A stretch of 64,000 nucleotides of DNA from Planctomycetota bacterium. Lineage in GTDB: Bacteria; Planctomycetota; Phycisphaerae; Phycisphaerales; SM1A02. The position numbers and the translations under genes are program-made. The stretch covers positions 41,848-105,847 of the forward strand of contig JACZRS010000006.1 in NCBI GenBank assembly GCA_022574595.1, read 5' to 3'. Every line of letters begins with the position of its first letter. The stretch's first letter is position 1. The notes under the pieces are model-generated. The model had not been told where the DNA came from. It saw nothing but the letters and a program-made list of their open reading frames with translations, and searched no databases. Below, in pieces: positions 19,041-27,733 of the stretch.

Positions 19041-19841
19041 ATGAGTGCCCCAAGTATCATCGCAATTAGTGTCGGAAATAGTCGAATCCATGCCGGTTTG
19101 TTCATAAATGGCGATTTGCAATCAGATGAGCATTTCCCAAATAACCAACTCACAGAGTCCGCCCATCAAATTGTGCAGTGGTGGGAGCAAATCGCCAGCG
19201 AATCAAGGGCAACTATTCTCACAGCTTCGGTTAATGATTCTGTATGTAAACCCCTCTCTGCGATGATTCAAGATCAACTTTCCGTGGATATCTATAGGAT
19301 AGGGTCCGATCTTCCAGTTCCAATCGGTGAACAACTCAATCCGGAAACTATAACAGGCGTTGATCGATTACTAAACGCAGCGGCAGCTTACGCCACGTTA
19401 AAACAAGCGTGCGTTGTAATTGATGCAGGCTCTGCAATTACTGTTGATTTTGTTGATGGTGAAGGAACATTCCTTGGCGGAGCAATAACGCCCGGAGCTA
19501 GTATGCAGCTTCGATCACTTCACGAGAACACTACGACACTGCCTGAACTTCAACTTGCGTTACCGGATGATAATCCATTTGGGAAATCAACCAGCCAGGC
19601 GATTCTACACGGAGTTTTCCATGGCATCCGCGGCATGGTGCAGCGACTGGTTGAACATTATGCCCAACATTATGAAGCATTCCCGTTTGTTATTGCAACG
19701 GGAGGAGATGCCAAGCTGCTATTTGAAAACGAAGGATTGGTTGATCGAATTGTCCCCCAATTAACGCTGCTTGGTATGTCCATTACAGCAAAGCACGCAC
19801 TTGCAGTTACTGAAGCGGATGATTCGGATGTCCGAACATAG
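19041..19841 (+). CDS. coaX: Type III pantothenate kinase
   Basis: Phosphorylates pantothenate in the first step of coenzyme A synthesis. The ASKHA-fold signatures are visible: ISVGNSRIHAGLF near the start (phosphate loop, normally DxGNT), TGVDRLLNAAAAY in the middle, and VVIDAGSAITVDFVDGEGTF with GGAITPGASM following, as in CoaX. At 266 residues it is typical. The first loop reads SVGNS where DIGNT is usual, so the first aspartate position is Ser; CoaX enzymes often keep Asp there, which is worth noting. The stop lies inside the next gene's start region. Confidence 0.93.
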   Translation: MSAPSIIAISVGNSRIHAGLFINGDLQSDEHFPNNQLTESAHQIVQWWEQIASESRATILTASVNDSVCKPLSAMIQDQLSVDIYRIGSDLPVPIGEQLNPETITGVDRLLNAAAAYATLKQACVVIDAGSAITVDFVDGEGTFLGGAITPGASMQLRSLHENTTTLPELQLALPDDNPFGKSTSQAILHGVFHGIRGMVQRLVEHYAQHYEAFPFVIATGGDAKLLFENEGLVDRIVPQLTLLGMSITAKHALAVTEADDSDVRT

Positions 19842-20898
19842 CTGCACTGAACCAACTAATAATATTTGCAAATTGCAGCTTGCAACTGCCAACCGAAGCG
19901 GCGCCATCGCAATATTGCAGTTAGTTGGCGATGTTCAATCCATACTCGAGCCATTAACAAATATCTCAGATTGGCCCATTGGTAAATTGAGTTATGTTAA
20001 ATTCGATGATATTGATGATGGAATTGCCGTTCGACTCTGTGAGGATGTTGCTCAGATTATGCCGCACTCTGGCCCGCGTGTTGTACAGCTACTAACCGCT
20101 CGGCTTATAGAGCTAGGAGCAGTGCTGGTTGATGAGGAATATCCCATATCGGCGCACCAAATCTACCCAGAAGCACAGGATGAATATGAAGCTTTAGCCC
20201 TCGAAGCTGTGGCGCGTGCGCAAAGTCCCTTGGCTATTGACCTATTGCTGGATCAACCTCACAGATGGAGAGATTTTGTTGCTGCGGATTCATCCTTGTC
20301 TGATGAAGATATCGCACGCTCAAAGCGCTTAAACCGCCTAATTACCCCCCCACTTATCGCATTGGTCGGCTTACCCAACGTCGGTAAAAGCACACTTAGT
20401 AACGCACTACTAGGAAGGTCAATGTCCATAACAGCCGACATGCCGGGCACAACACGCGACTATACCTCCGGGCGAATAAACCTGGCCGGCCTTGTGGTAG
20501 ATTGGTACGACACGCCCGGCTTGCACCAAACAACTGATCCAATCGAAGCCAAAGCCATCGAATTTGCACATCGCTTAATACAGGATGCAGATTTAATAAT
20601 CGCACTAAAAGATCACGAGCAAGATTGGCCAACCTTGCCGCGCGATCCCGATCTTTACGTTCAAAACAAAATAGACCTAATCCCCTCCATCTTATCCCCC
20701 TCTCCCCCCGGGAGAGGGGCTAGGGTCTCCATAGGCGACTCGCCTGGGCAAGGTGAGGGTCCCCTCTTAATCAGCGCACAAAACAACACCAACATCGATC
20801 AACTAGTTCTAGCAATACGCGACAAACTAATCCCACCCACTGATCTACAAAACCCTAGCCCTTGGCTATTCGATAAACGCCTAATAAAACCCATCTAG
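19828..20898 (+). CDS. MnmE-like GTPase, divergent and without C-terminal CxGK
   Basis: About 356 residues. The N-terminal third (ATANRSGAIAILQLVGD, then PHSGPRVVQLL) resembles the folate-binding domain of the tRNA-modifying GTPase MnmE. The GTPase domain is clear: GLPNVGKST (G1, near residue 180), PGTTRD (G2), DTPGLHQTTDPIE (G3), NKIDL (G4) and ISAQ (G5). The C terminus lacks the CxGK cysteine motif that MnmE needs, and a GC-rich palindromic segment adds about 24 residues between G4 and G5. It overlaps coaX by 14 bases when the ATG at 19828 is used; the frame is open from 19771. A remodelled MnmE or a related GTPase is most likely. Confidence 0.75.
   Translation: MSEHSCTEPTNNICKLQLATANRSGAIAILQLVGDVQSILEPLTNISDWPIGKLSYVKFDDIDDGIAVRLCEDVAQIMPHSGPRVVQLLTARLIELGAVLVDEEYPISAHQIYPEAQDEYEALALEAVARAQSPLAIDLLLDQPHRWRDFVAADSSLSDEDIARSKRLNRLITPPLIALVGLPNVGKSTLSNALLGRSMSITADMPGTTRDYTSGRINLAGLVVDWYDTPGLHQTTDPIEAKAIEFAHRLIQDADLIIALKDHEQDWPTLPRDPDLYVQNKIDLIPSILSPSPPGRGARVSIGDSPGQGEGPLLISAQNNTNIDQLVLAIRDKLIPPTDLQNPSPWLFDKRLIKPI
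20696..20766. repeat. GC-rich palindromic repeat inserted in frame in the GTPase gene
   Basis: A segment of about 71 bases built from a 10-bp stem (CCCCTCTCCC with GGGAGAGGGG, 20697-20719) and a second small hairpin (GGCGA-C-TCGCC). The text resembles intergenic repeats of many bacteria that read CCCTCTCCC...GGGAGAGGG. It is translated in frame as Pro-, Gly- and Arg-rich sequence between the G4 and G5 motifs of the GTPase. Base composition differs sharply from the flanks. Confidence 0.7.
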
Positions 20899-20977
20899 CG
20901 TGCTTTTCTAACGCTATCTTCCATTTCAGCTTGCTAATACCATTGATTTCAACGCATTTAATGCGATAATAAAATAT

Positions 20978-21181
20978 ATGCAAAGCAACATTGTCAATTC
21001 ATCTCCCGATGTAATGGGCGGCACATCCGTTTTCAGTGGGACAAGGGTACCCATCCAAACACTCTTGGATTACCTGGAAGCTGGCGAGACTATCGACGAC
21101 TTCCTAAAAGGATTCCCCTCAGTAACTCGCGAACAAGTAATCGCTTTCTTGGAAGAAGCTAAGAGGCGAATGACCGCCTAG
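20978..21181 (+). CDS. DUF433 antitoxin-like protein
   Basis: A 67-residue protein with the DUF433 pattern: a PDVMGGTSVFSGTRVPIQTL segment, then DYLEAGETIDDFLKGFPSV and a C-terminal helix. DUF433 proteins have a winged-helix-like DNA-binding fold and are often paired with a PIN-like DUF5615 protein, exactly as here with 10 bases between the genes. By the family's context it is the likely antitoxin or autoregulator; toxicity of the partner is inferred. Confidence 0.88.
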   Translation: MQSNIVNSSPDVMGGTSVFSGTRVPIQTLLDYLEAGETIDDFLKGFPSVTREQVIAFLEEAKRRMTA

Positions 21182-21191
21182 GCAAACCTGC

Positions 21192-21512
21192 ATGAAACTA
21201 CTGCTAGATGAGTGTATTGATTGCAGACTTGCAACAGAACTAACTGAGCATACTGTCCAGACAGTCCTACAATGTGGCTGGGCTGGAATGAAAAATGGAA
21301 GCCTCCTCGAGCTTGCACAAAAGGATTTCGACGCCTTCATTACCGTTGATCGCAATCTTTCATTTCAGCAACAATTAACCGATTATGATATTGCTGTAAT
21401 TATTCTGCATGCGTCAAGTAATCGGTTAAATGATTTACAACCACTTGTGCCAAACATTCTCGAAATGCTTCCTACAGCAAAACCGGAATCGGTAACTATC
21501 ATCCGTCAGTAA
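21192..21512 (+). CDS. DUF5615 PIN-like protein, putative toxin
   Basis: A 106-residue protein beginning MKLLLDECID, with an acidic residue pattern (LDEC near 5-8, DFDAFITVDRNLSFQQ near 46-62) that matches DUF5615 PIN-like nucleases. These lie directly after DUF433 genes in many bacteria and are considered ribonuclease toxins of type II modules. Start ATG at 21192. It is the last gene before fabI, which is convergent. Family call is good; enzyme activity is not shown. Confidence 0.87.
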   Translation: MKLLLDECIDCRLATELTEHTVQTVLQCGWAGMKNGSLLELAQKDFDAFITVDRNLSFQQQLTDYDIAVIILHASSNRLNDLQPLVPNILEMLPTAKPESVTIIRQ

Positions 21513-21560
21513 CAATTTCTCTCCCACGTTTAGCGGCAGACGCGCAGCGTCACTCCCCCC

Positions 21561-22340
21561 CTATATTCCCATAGCGCTATAGCCACAATCAACGTAAATA
21601 TTCTGACCAGTTATCCCCGATGATAGATCGCTAAGCAAGAATACCGCGGCATCCCCAACATCCTTACCAGTAACGTTTCGCCCTAGAGGTGATTTCTTTC
21701 TTGTCCAATCCATAATTTCTGTCAAACCCCCAACTGCCAAGGCTGACATTGTTCGAAGCGGACCACCTGATATGGTATTAACACGAATATTCTTCGGCCC
21801 AAGCTCATAAGCTAAATACCGACTAGTGCTCTCAAGCGCAGCCTTAGCCACACCCATTACGTTATAACCCGGCACAGCCTTCACGGACCCGTAATAACTC
21901 ATTGCCAGCATCGACCCGCCATCGGACATTAACGGCACAGAGCGATTGGCCATGGCAAGGTATGTATAAGCGCTAATATCCAGAGCTTGACAATACGCAG
22001 CGCGAGGCGTTTTTGTGAAATTCCCGACACTAAGCCATTCCTTGTCCGCATAGGCGATCGAGTGAACCAGAAAATCCATCTTCCCAAAGTCTTCGCCAAT
22101 TTTGTTAAATACGCGATCAAGATCTTCATCGCTAGACGCATCCATAGATTCCAGCCAGGGATCATCTTGGCCCAGTTGGCTCAGAGCCTTAGCCACCCGC
22201 CGCTTCATCTTATCACCAGGCAGATGCGTAAAAAGACATTCCGCACCCTGAGCCAGCAGCGACTCAGCAAGAAAATAGGCATAGCTGTGATCGTTAGCGA
22301 TTCCAACAACTAGCCCGCGTTTACCATCCATCAAGCCCAT
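21561..22340 (-). CDS. fabI: Enoyl-[acyl-carrier-protein] reductase (NADH)
   Basis: Catalyses the last reduction of each fatty-acid elongation cycle. It is a short-chain dehydrogenase of 259 residues with the FabI nucleotide-binding start GKRGLVVGIANDHSYA, the SIAYA segment, and the catalytic pair in YNVMGVAKAALES (Tyr-x6-Lys). The GPLRTMSALAVGG region is the FabI substrate-binding loop. It lies just upstream of the tRNA-Arg gene that the mobile element uses, and is not part of that element. Confidence 0.97.
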   Translation of the reverse strand: MGLMDGKRGLVVGIANDHSYAYFLAESLLAQGAECLFTHLPGDKMKRRVAKALSQLGQDDPWLESMDASSDEDLDRVFNKIGEDFGKMDFLVHSIAYADKEWLSVGNFTKTPRAAYCQALDISAYTYLAMANRSVPLMSDGGSMLAMSYYGSVKAVPGYNVMGVAKAALESTSRYLAYELGPKNIRVNTISGGPLRTMSALAVGGLTEIMDWTRKKSPLGRNVTGKDVGDAAVFLLSDLSSGITGQNIYVDCGYSAMGI

Positions 22341-22545
22341 GGGTCAAACTCCATTCCTAACAGTGTCAGGCGAGGGAGATTAACGCCAAGGGGCAAAAAA
22401 CGCCAATTTGGTGCCATTTCAAATCCCAAGCAAAGCCCATGACTAGCTATTTATCCTATTAAATAAGCGATTTACTCAATTCATGCTTAGCACCTCTCCA
22501 CAAAGCCGCCATCATCTGCTGAAGATGCTAAAATGGCTCATACCT

Positions 22546-22621
<76 letters not shown>

Positions 22622-22652
22622 CGTGAGAGGGGTTTTTGGGGTGTTTCGCAAA

Positions 22653-22674
22653 TAGTGCGCACTAAAGTGCATAC
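22653..22674 (+). promoter_or_regulatory. Left terminal box (possible integrase arm site)
   Basis: A 22-base stretch TAGTGCGCAC-TAAAGTGC-ATAC lies between attL and the end of the integrase gene. A near copy in the same orientation is at 42085-42106 near attR. The position just inside each attachment site suggests arm-type binding sites for integrase or excisionase; function is inferred. Confidence 0.5.
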
Positions 22675-22682
22675 TTCTCATA

Positions 22683-23918
22683 TCATGCCACCTTGGTAAA
22701 TACGGCTCGCTGTCGATCTGCTGCCGACTTCTCGACTTCGGTGTAATACTCAGCCGTGGTTGTGATACTTGAGTGTCCTAGAGCTGCTTGTAGTTCGTGC
22801 ATGGGGACACCGTTGGTAGCGCATATTGTTGCGAATGTTTTTCTTAGATCGTGCCAGCAGCCATGAGGCCAATTCTTGATTTCAAGCTTCTTTTTGGCTG
22901 CGTCTTGGATATCGTTAAATTCGCGGGTGAAGTTGTTTATGATATCAAAGTTGGCTCGGAGCTTTCCAGCCTTAGCTTTTGCATCAATAGCCAGCAGCCT
23001 TTTGATGCTGATAAAGATATAAGGGCTTCCATCGCCTAGTTTTTGCATCCGCATCAGCATCAAGACTGTCTCGGCTGGTATGGCTACGGTGCGGGTGGAC
23101 TTCTTTGTTTTAGGCTTCCAGGCCAAGATAGGCAGATCATGTTCATCGGTCGTGTAGCGCCCTTTGCGGTGTTCCTCGACCCGCACACTTCCAACACTAT
23201 CAAAGTCTACCCAACGTAAGTGAAGCAACTCGGCCCGTCTCAACCCGCTTGTGTATGCCAGTGTGATTGCTAGCTTCCACCAATTATCCGCAGCCTCGAC
23301 CATACCATCTAATTCACAATTCGAGAAGATGCGTTTGGGCCTGCTGATTTTCTCGCCAAGTTCTTCATCAGCAAATGGGTTTTCGGCAATCAGCTTCTTC
23401 TTAGTAGCTCGAGCAAACATTGCCCGCAGCATTGAAAGCGTTTTGCGAACAGTTGCTTTGCTTCTACCTTTACCCTCAAGATAAGCGCGAATCTCACCAG
23501 CATCAGTCCATTCGATATCGTTGAGAAGCTTGTCTCCAATCGCTTTGATGGCGTGGTTGCAAGCTGTACTCCATTCGATAACAGTTGTAGGCCGACAGTT
23601 GGGTTTGAGCTTTGTTTCGTGGTACTTGATGAACGCACTAAGTTTAATGCGAGTCCCGCTATTTTCTTCGGCGGCAAGTTTTTCAGTCTCGAGCTTAGCA
23701 TCACGTTCAGCTTCGAGCTGCTCAGCAAAAGCGTCGCACAATTCTTTCTTCTTTTGTTTTCTTGCTATGGCATCATTAGGAAGATCAACACTTTCACATC
23801 GGCCAAGGCTTCTATACTTAAACCCCGTCTTTTCACTCCACCGGAAATTAAAGTATTTAGTTGTCACACCACCTGGCATTTTCTTTGTTCTGCAAATTAG
23901 TATAACTTTGGGGTCCAT
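22683..23918 (-). CDS. Tyrosine recombinase / site-specific integrase
   Basis: Catalyses integration and excision of the element at tRNA-Arg. The 411-residue protein has an N-terminal arm-binding region, a SAM-like core-binding domain (about 95-180) and a catalytic domain with Arg in TSGLRRAELLHLRW near residue 226, HxxR in WHDLRKTFATI near 356, the LGHSSI box and the nucleophilic Tyr in TAEYYTEVE near 391. All catalytic positions are present. I chose the ATG at 23918 because GGAGGT lies 7 bases before it; the longer TTG start at 23933 would sit inside that ribosome site. Its 3' end points to attL. Confidence 0.95.
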   Translation of the reverse strand: MDPKVILICRTKKMPGGVTTKYFNFRWSEKTGFKYRSLGRCESVDLPNDAIARKQKKKELCDAFAEQLEAERDAKLETEKLAAEENSGTRIKLSAFIKYHETKLKPNCRPTTVIEWSTACNHAIKAIGDKLLNDIEWTDAGEIRAYLEGKGRSKATVRKTLSMLRAMFARATKKKLIAENPFADEELGEKISRPKRIFSNCELDGMVEAADNWWKLAITLAYTSGLRRAELLHLRWVDFDSVGSVRVEEHRKGRYTTDEHDLPILAWKPKTKKSTRTVAIPAETVLMLMRMQKLGDGSPYIFISIKRLLAIDAKAKAGKLRANFDIINNFTREFNDIQDAAKKKLEIKNWPHGCWHDLRKTFATICATNGVPMHELQAALGHSSITTTAEYYTEVEKSAADRQRAVFTKVA

Positions 23919-24036
23919 AGCCGTTACCTCCAATTATCCAATTGGCAGCCGCTACTGCTGCGGTTCCTGGAATAGGACAGACAGCAACGGCCACCAAAGC
24001 TTAGATTTTCGCCAGTGTTTCCAGGAACCGGCAACA

Positions 24037-24279
24037 TCATGCTACATCACCTGAATACCCTGTCAAACCTTCATTTTCAGAATATCTAAGCAATTCACCT
24101 AAAAGCCATTTATGCTTCTTGCCCAGGCCCTTAATCGGACGAATCTTGCCAGATCGTGCTATCCTGTGTAAAGCAGCTACCGCGTCGCCAATATCCACAT
24201 AATCAGAATCCAGGCGAAGGAAAATCACAGCTTCTTCCGATGTAAGAATTGGCGAATCACGATTGTTTCCCTGTTCCAT
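24037..24279 (-). CDS. Small HTH-like protein, possible excisionase
   Basis: An 80-residue protein, directly before the integrase in the same direction. The pattern ILTSEEAVIFLRLDSDYVDI through LHRIARSGKIRPIKGLGKKH resembles MerR/excisionase-type winged helices (T-x-x-E-A-x-x-F-L-R-L with a following R-x-G-x-I wing). Excisionases typically lie next to integrases, so this is the best candidate, but the match is weak and only by eye. It starts 5 bases after the next gene's stop. Confidence 0.6.
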   Translation of the reverse strand: MEQGNNRDSPILTSEEAVIFLRLDSDYVDIGDAVAALHRIARSGKIRPIKGLGKKHKWLLGELLRYSENEGLTGYSGDVA

Positions 24280-24284
24280 TATGT

Positions 24285-24572
24285 TTAGCCCAATCTATCT
24301 GCGAAATCGTTGTGCGCACGTTCATTAAGCTCTGCTAGCTGTTCCTCGTCGGGTAGGATGCGCTCCAACGCCTCCAGCACTCGACGTTCGCCTGGGGAGC
24401 GGGAGGAAAACTCATCTATCTGCCCCGGATTCTCTTTGTGCTGTTGTAGCCAATCGTTATGTTCGCGGTCCTGTTCGGCTTCGATATCGCGCTGCACGTC
24501 TTCGATGTCCTTGTTCGTATTAAGCAGTTCGTCAATAGCTGCGATAGCTTTTTGTCTGTTAAATTCGGTCAT
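24285..24572 (-). CDS. Small charged helical protein, unknown
   Basis: A 95-residue protein rich in Glu, Asp and Arg with long predicted helices (VQRDIEAEQDREHNDWLQQH, then RVLEALERILPDEEQLAEL). No family recognised. Its start overlaps the stop of the upstream gene by one base (TAATG), so it is translationally coupled within the element's small-gene run. Real coding is supported by this tight packing. Confidence 0.6.
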   Translation of the reverse strand: MTEFNRQKAIAAIDELLNTNKDIEDVQRDIEAEQDREHNDWLQQHKENPGQIDEFSSRSPGERRVLEALERILPDEEQLAELNERAHNDFADRLG

Positions 24573-25369
24573 TAAAAGTCCCTTTCGATGATAGGTTTGA
24601 ATTTCTTGAATTGGTCTAGCTCGAATATGAAAGCGCCGCCATCGGGCCTTGCGTTTTTGTCTCCCCTAGTATTACCCCAATCATCGTCAGTTGGTGGTTT
24701 TACCAGTTTATGTGCTAAATCAACGAAGCCGACATCAGAACCGCACGTTAGTTCAACCCTAGAATGTTTGTTTAGGTAAGTTGAGTCAGCGATTGAATGT
24801 CGGTAATCTTCGGCGCACTTCACAGCCTGATTAGCTTTAAGGAACACAAGCGCACCAAGTTCATCGTCTCCCAGTATCTTTTCATTGGGAAAGCGCACGC
24901 ACCATAGTTGGGGCAGATCACTATAATCAAAATCAGGTGAGCTACTGCTCACTACTGGCTGAACATCTTCCGCCATTCGCTTGTTGTGTGGCGGTTCCCA
25001 GCATTTATACTCGGCAAAGACAACCGAATATCGCGCTACTAGGCACTTATGCGCATCTGCTTTTTCCTTAAGTTTTGAATAAGCTGCGTCATCGCCACCA
25101 CGCTTAAATTTTGAATACGCCCTTTTTAATTTACTTGTAAACGCAGCCGACCGAAAATCGGGATCAGCGGCCAGCCCCTTGCGGATATCCTTGTACCACT
25201 TTGTCGGTGTCCCTTCTGGTCGAGTTACCCACGCATCAATAATCTCTACAAGTTTTAGTATCTCGTATTGATGTATTGAAAACTGTTGCGGTCCAGATTC
25301 AGCCATGCTTTTGAATTTTAGTTGCAGGGTTGTCCATGCGTTCTTTTGTTCCGTTAGTAGTAAATTCAT
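24572..25369 (-). CDS. Element-encoded protein of unknown function
   Basis: A 265-residue soluble protein with a helical, Lys-rich first half and a second half containing a DLPQLWCVRFPNEKILGDDE segment. No motif recognised. It lies 3 bases downstream of the 78-residue gene and overlaps the following gene by one base, placing it in the same transcript as the ATPase/helicase. Such genes between integrase and replication ATPase in mobile elements are often replication accessories; this is guesswork from position only. Confidence 0.6.
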   Translation of the reverse strand: MNLLLTEQKNAWTTLQLKFKSMAESGPQQFSIHQYEILKLVEIIDAWVTRPEGTPTKWYKDIRKGLAADPDFRSAAFTSKLKRAYSKFKRGGDDAAYSKLKEKADAHKCLVARYSVVFAEYKCWEPPHNKRMAEDVQPVVSSSSPDFDYSDLPQLWCVRFPNEKILGDDELGALVFLKANQAVKCAEDYRHSIADSTYLNKHSRVELTCGSDVGFVDLAHKLVKPPTDDDWGNTRGDKNARPDGGAFIFELDQFKKFKPIIERDF

Positions 25370-25372
25370 GTG

Positions 25373-25609
25373 TTAATTGTCTCCGGGTTTATTCTGGTTT
25401 TGTTTAAGTTCAATCGCATCAGCCAAATCTTCCAAATCTTTTTCCAACATTGCTAAATCCGCTAAAGATAAAGCCGAGAAACCTTTGATCGAATTTTGTA
25501 CAGCGCGTGAAATCCTTCGCAAATCTGCCGCATCCTTATCGCATTTTGAGGCCGATACGAATAAGTTTCTTAGCATTTTCAGTAAAAGTATTTTGTCTCG
25601 GTAGTTCAT
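25373..25609 (-). CDS. Small helical protein, unknown
   Basis: A 78-residue, mainly helical protein (ILLLKMLRNLFVSASKCDKD, then LADLAMLEKDLEDLADAIEL). Its start overlaps the end of the ATPase gene by 4 bases (ATGA), showing it is a translated part of the unit. No family recognised; could be a helicase partner by position. Confidence 0.55.
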   Translation of the reverse strand: MNYRDKILLLKMLRNLFVSASKCDKDAADLRRISRAVQNSIKGFSALSLADLAMLEKDLEDLADAIELKQNQNKPGDN

Positions 25610-27201
25610 TGTTTAGTTTCTCCTGCACCTGGATAACTAAGGACCACTTCGCCGTCGTCTTTTTTAATAAAATAAGTAAAGGGATTTCCACTTCTTCCTG
25701 TTCCCTCGCGTTGCCATAAGGGCGTATCTTTTTCAGCGCCTAATTTCAAGTCTCTGCGGATGGTTCTTTCCCCCGGTCGTACGATATCGGTATCGGAATC
25801 TTCCCAGAGTTCATTGTGAATCTGGAGGGAACTAGCTCCGGGTGACTCAGTGGGAAGAATACTACGTAAAACTTTCAAGCGGTCCATTTCTTTGGCATCG
25901 CTCTTACTGCCAACACCCTCATAGTCACCATCCGCTGTGAGTTCAAGCACAATTTCATCTGGGGTTTCGTCAAATCGGCTATATGTGGTCAGCACCCGTC
26001 GGCTGTCCGAACGGTTCTTTGCATCGAACCGTCGTATTTCAATCGAAACATCTACAAAGCCGACTAGCGCACCACTGCCTCGACTAGCTTGCCCCTCGCC
26101 TGCGTCGCCCTTCTTGGAATGATGGATTAAGAGCAGCGCTGCACCTGCGGCTGTGATTTTCTCCAAAGGCAATAGAGCAGTGAGCATTTCAGCACTAGAA
26201 TTTTCGTCTCTCAGCGGGCACAAAGAGGCGAAAGTGTCGAGAATAACGATATCAAACTCATCTTCATGTACCCACTCCGCTAGCTGGTCAATAAAACCCA
26301 CCCATTCCCTATGAGAAGGTTTGGCTAAGAAAGGCTTGAGCTTGAAGTGAACATAATCGCCAAAGCCAAGGTCATCGCGCCGCCTTGCCCAAAGCGTACC
26401 CCCTTCTTCACTAACAACCAAAACGCGGGCCTTTTCAATTTTCGTGCCTAGTTGGCCTCCTTCACCACAAGCTTTTAACAGATGTGAGATTGCAGTCGTT
26501 TTACCGACTTTGGGAAGCCCACTAAACAGGGTTTTATATCCCACAGCGACAAAGCCGTCCCAAATAAATTCGATGGATTCTCCCTCAGCTAGTTGTGAAG
26601 CAGGAATTGGGCGGGATTGTAATGTCTTGTCTGGCAGACTTGCCCCTATAGGGGCCAGACAAGACATTTCCCCCTCTAGGGCCTTTAAGGTGCTATCGGC
26701 ACTTGCACCATTTAGTAAATCCGCATGAGTTGAACGGAGAATATCGTCAAGCTTCATCCGCTTTAAGCGGTCCACCAAGATAGCTAGTGATTCACTTACC
26801 CAATGAGGTTGGATTACTTTAGCTGCGTAGCCCCAGCTGTTATGCACTCGCTCTAGCGCTGCGGTTATTTCATAATTTTGATACCTGTTTAGGTCGTCAA
26901 GCTTCTTGCCAACGATATGAGGATCAGCTTGTTCGCACTCTATCATCTCATCAATGCAGATGCGGGCCATATCCTGCTCAAGATTGCTTACGAATAAGTC
27001 GGGTTCCAGCAACGAGATATGGCCGTTAATCAACTCAGGCCGCACCATCATTGTTGCGAGAAGCAAATCTTCATTTTCCTGCTGTGAGTCCCTTGTTCCA
27101 GGTGTGGGAAGTGGCGGAAGTTTGATATCCCTCCCTAAAAGTGAGCCTGGAGGTTTGACAGCACGAGTTCCCATAGCTATATTTTGGTCGTCCTTGAACA
27201 T
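25606..27201 (-). CDS. DnaB-N-like / RepA-type (AAA_25) replicative ATPase
   Basis: A 531-residue protein that probably drives replication of the excised element. Residues about 35-150 resemble the helical N-terminal domain of DnaB helicases (LLLATMMVRPELINGHISLL). A RecA-fold ATPase follows: Walker A SGLPKVGKTTAISHLL near residue 229, VVSEEGG, Walker B IVILDTFASL and LLLIHHSKKGDAGEGQASRG, the pattern of RepA/RSF1010-type hexameric helicases. A winged-helix-like C terminus ends the protein. A perfect palindromic repeat of the element is embedded in frame at 26621-26668 between the two domains. Confidence 0.85.
   Translation of the reverse strand: MFKDDQNIAMGTRAVKPPGSLLGRDIKLPPLPTPGTRDSQQENEDLLLATMMVRPELINGHISLLEPDLFVSNLEQDMARICIDEMIECEQADPHIVGKKLDDLNRYQNYEITAALERVHNSWGYAAKVIQPHWVSESLAILVDRLKRMKLDDILRSTHADLLNGASADSTLKALEGEMSCLAPIGASLPDKTLQSRPIPASQLAEGESIEFIWDGFVAVGYKTLFSGLPKVGKTTAISHLLKACGEGGQLGTKIEKARVLVVSEEGGTLWARRRDDLGFGDYVHFKLKPFLAKPSHREWVGFIDQLAEWVHEDEFDIVILDTFASLCPLRDENSSAEMLTALLPLEKITAAGAALLLIHHSKKGDAGEGQASRGSGALVGFVDVSIEIRRFDAKNRSDSRRVLTTYSRFDETPDEIVLELTADGDYEGVGSKSDAKEMDRLKVLRSILPTESPGASSLQIHNELWEDSDTDIVRPGERTIRRDLKLGAEKDTPLWQREGTGRSGNPFTYFIKKDDGEVVLSYPGAGETKQ
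26621..26668. repeat. Element palindrome copy 1 (inside ATPase gene)
   Basis: Perfect 15-base inverted arms AATGTCTTGTCTGGC (26621-26635) and GCCAGACAAGACATT (26654-26668) around an 18-base centre, which overlaps a second palindrome GCCCCTATAGGGGC (26642-26655). Translated in frame within the linker of the ATPase. Related copies lie at 39804-39853 and 39965-40010. Confidence 0.9.
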
Positions 27202-27244
27202 TCAAAAATCCCCTAAAGCTCCGCCTGCCAGCGGAGTTTGTCTT

Positions 27245-27298
27245 TGCGCGCAATCGCGCATGATTTCTCGCTGAATCTGCGTAACGATTACGCGGATT
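27245..27298. promoter_or_regulatory. Two palindromes upstream of the ATPase gene
   Basis: TGCGCG-CAAT-CGCGCA (27245-27260) and AATCTGCGTAA-CGA-TTACGCGGATT (27274-27298, 11-base arms with one T-G pair) lie 44-97 bases upstream of the ATPase start. The first shares its arms with a palindrome just before the HTH gene. Candidate operators or origin elements. The rest of 27202-27509 holds no gene that I can see. Confidence 0.5.
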
Positions 27299-27509
27299 AA
27301 CAGCTTTTTCATTTAAGTTTGGGCCACATCATCGCGGGATGCGTGAGTGGGGTTGCCTTGAGTCCTCAAGGCTAATCTGCATGTATTTTCAACCCTGAAA
27401 AACTACAATGCTTTTTTACGATCAAACATAGTATCCCATATCATTGCCCATGCGTCAACCCCGATCCCACAATACTATAAGCTTAATGTCTATCAGTAGT
27501 TAAACCTTC

Positions 27510-27719
27510 CTATGCCAGCACAGCTTTACGCCGTGTGTTAATTTTTTCTAGTTCTAATGCGATCTTTCTGACTGTAGCAGTATCAAACATTCGTACATGC
27601 GCGATCCGTGTCACTGGCTCAATATCAACGCGGGCATCTACGAGATAACGAATCCTTGACGGCGCCAAACCAAACATTTTCGCAATTTCATTGACGGTTT
27701 TTAGCTCATTACTAACCAT
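27510..27719 (-). CDS. Small HTH DNA-binding protein (MerR/excisionase-like)
   Basis: A 69-residue protein. LKTVNEIAKMFGLAPSRIRY is a helix-turn-helix with the MerR/excisionase style, followed by VDIEPVTRIAHVRMFD, which would be the wing. The ATG at 27719 is preceded by AGGAG with proper spacing; a longer frame to 27755 would run over the palindrome TGCGCG-N7-CGCGCA at 27734-27752. That palindrome directly upstream suggests self-regulation. It is divided from the ATPase operon by about 310 bases. Confidence 0.75.
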   Translation of the reverse strand: MVSNELKTVNEIAKMFGLAPSRIRYLVDARVDIEPVTRIAHVRMFDTATVRKIALELEKINTRRKAVLA

Positions 27720-27733
27720 GAATTCTCCTGTTC

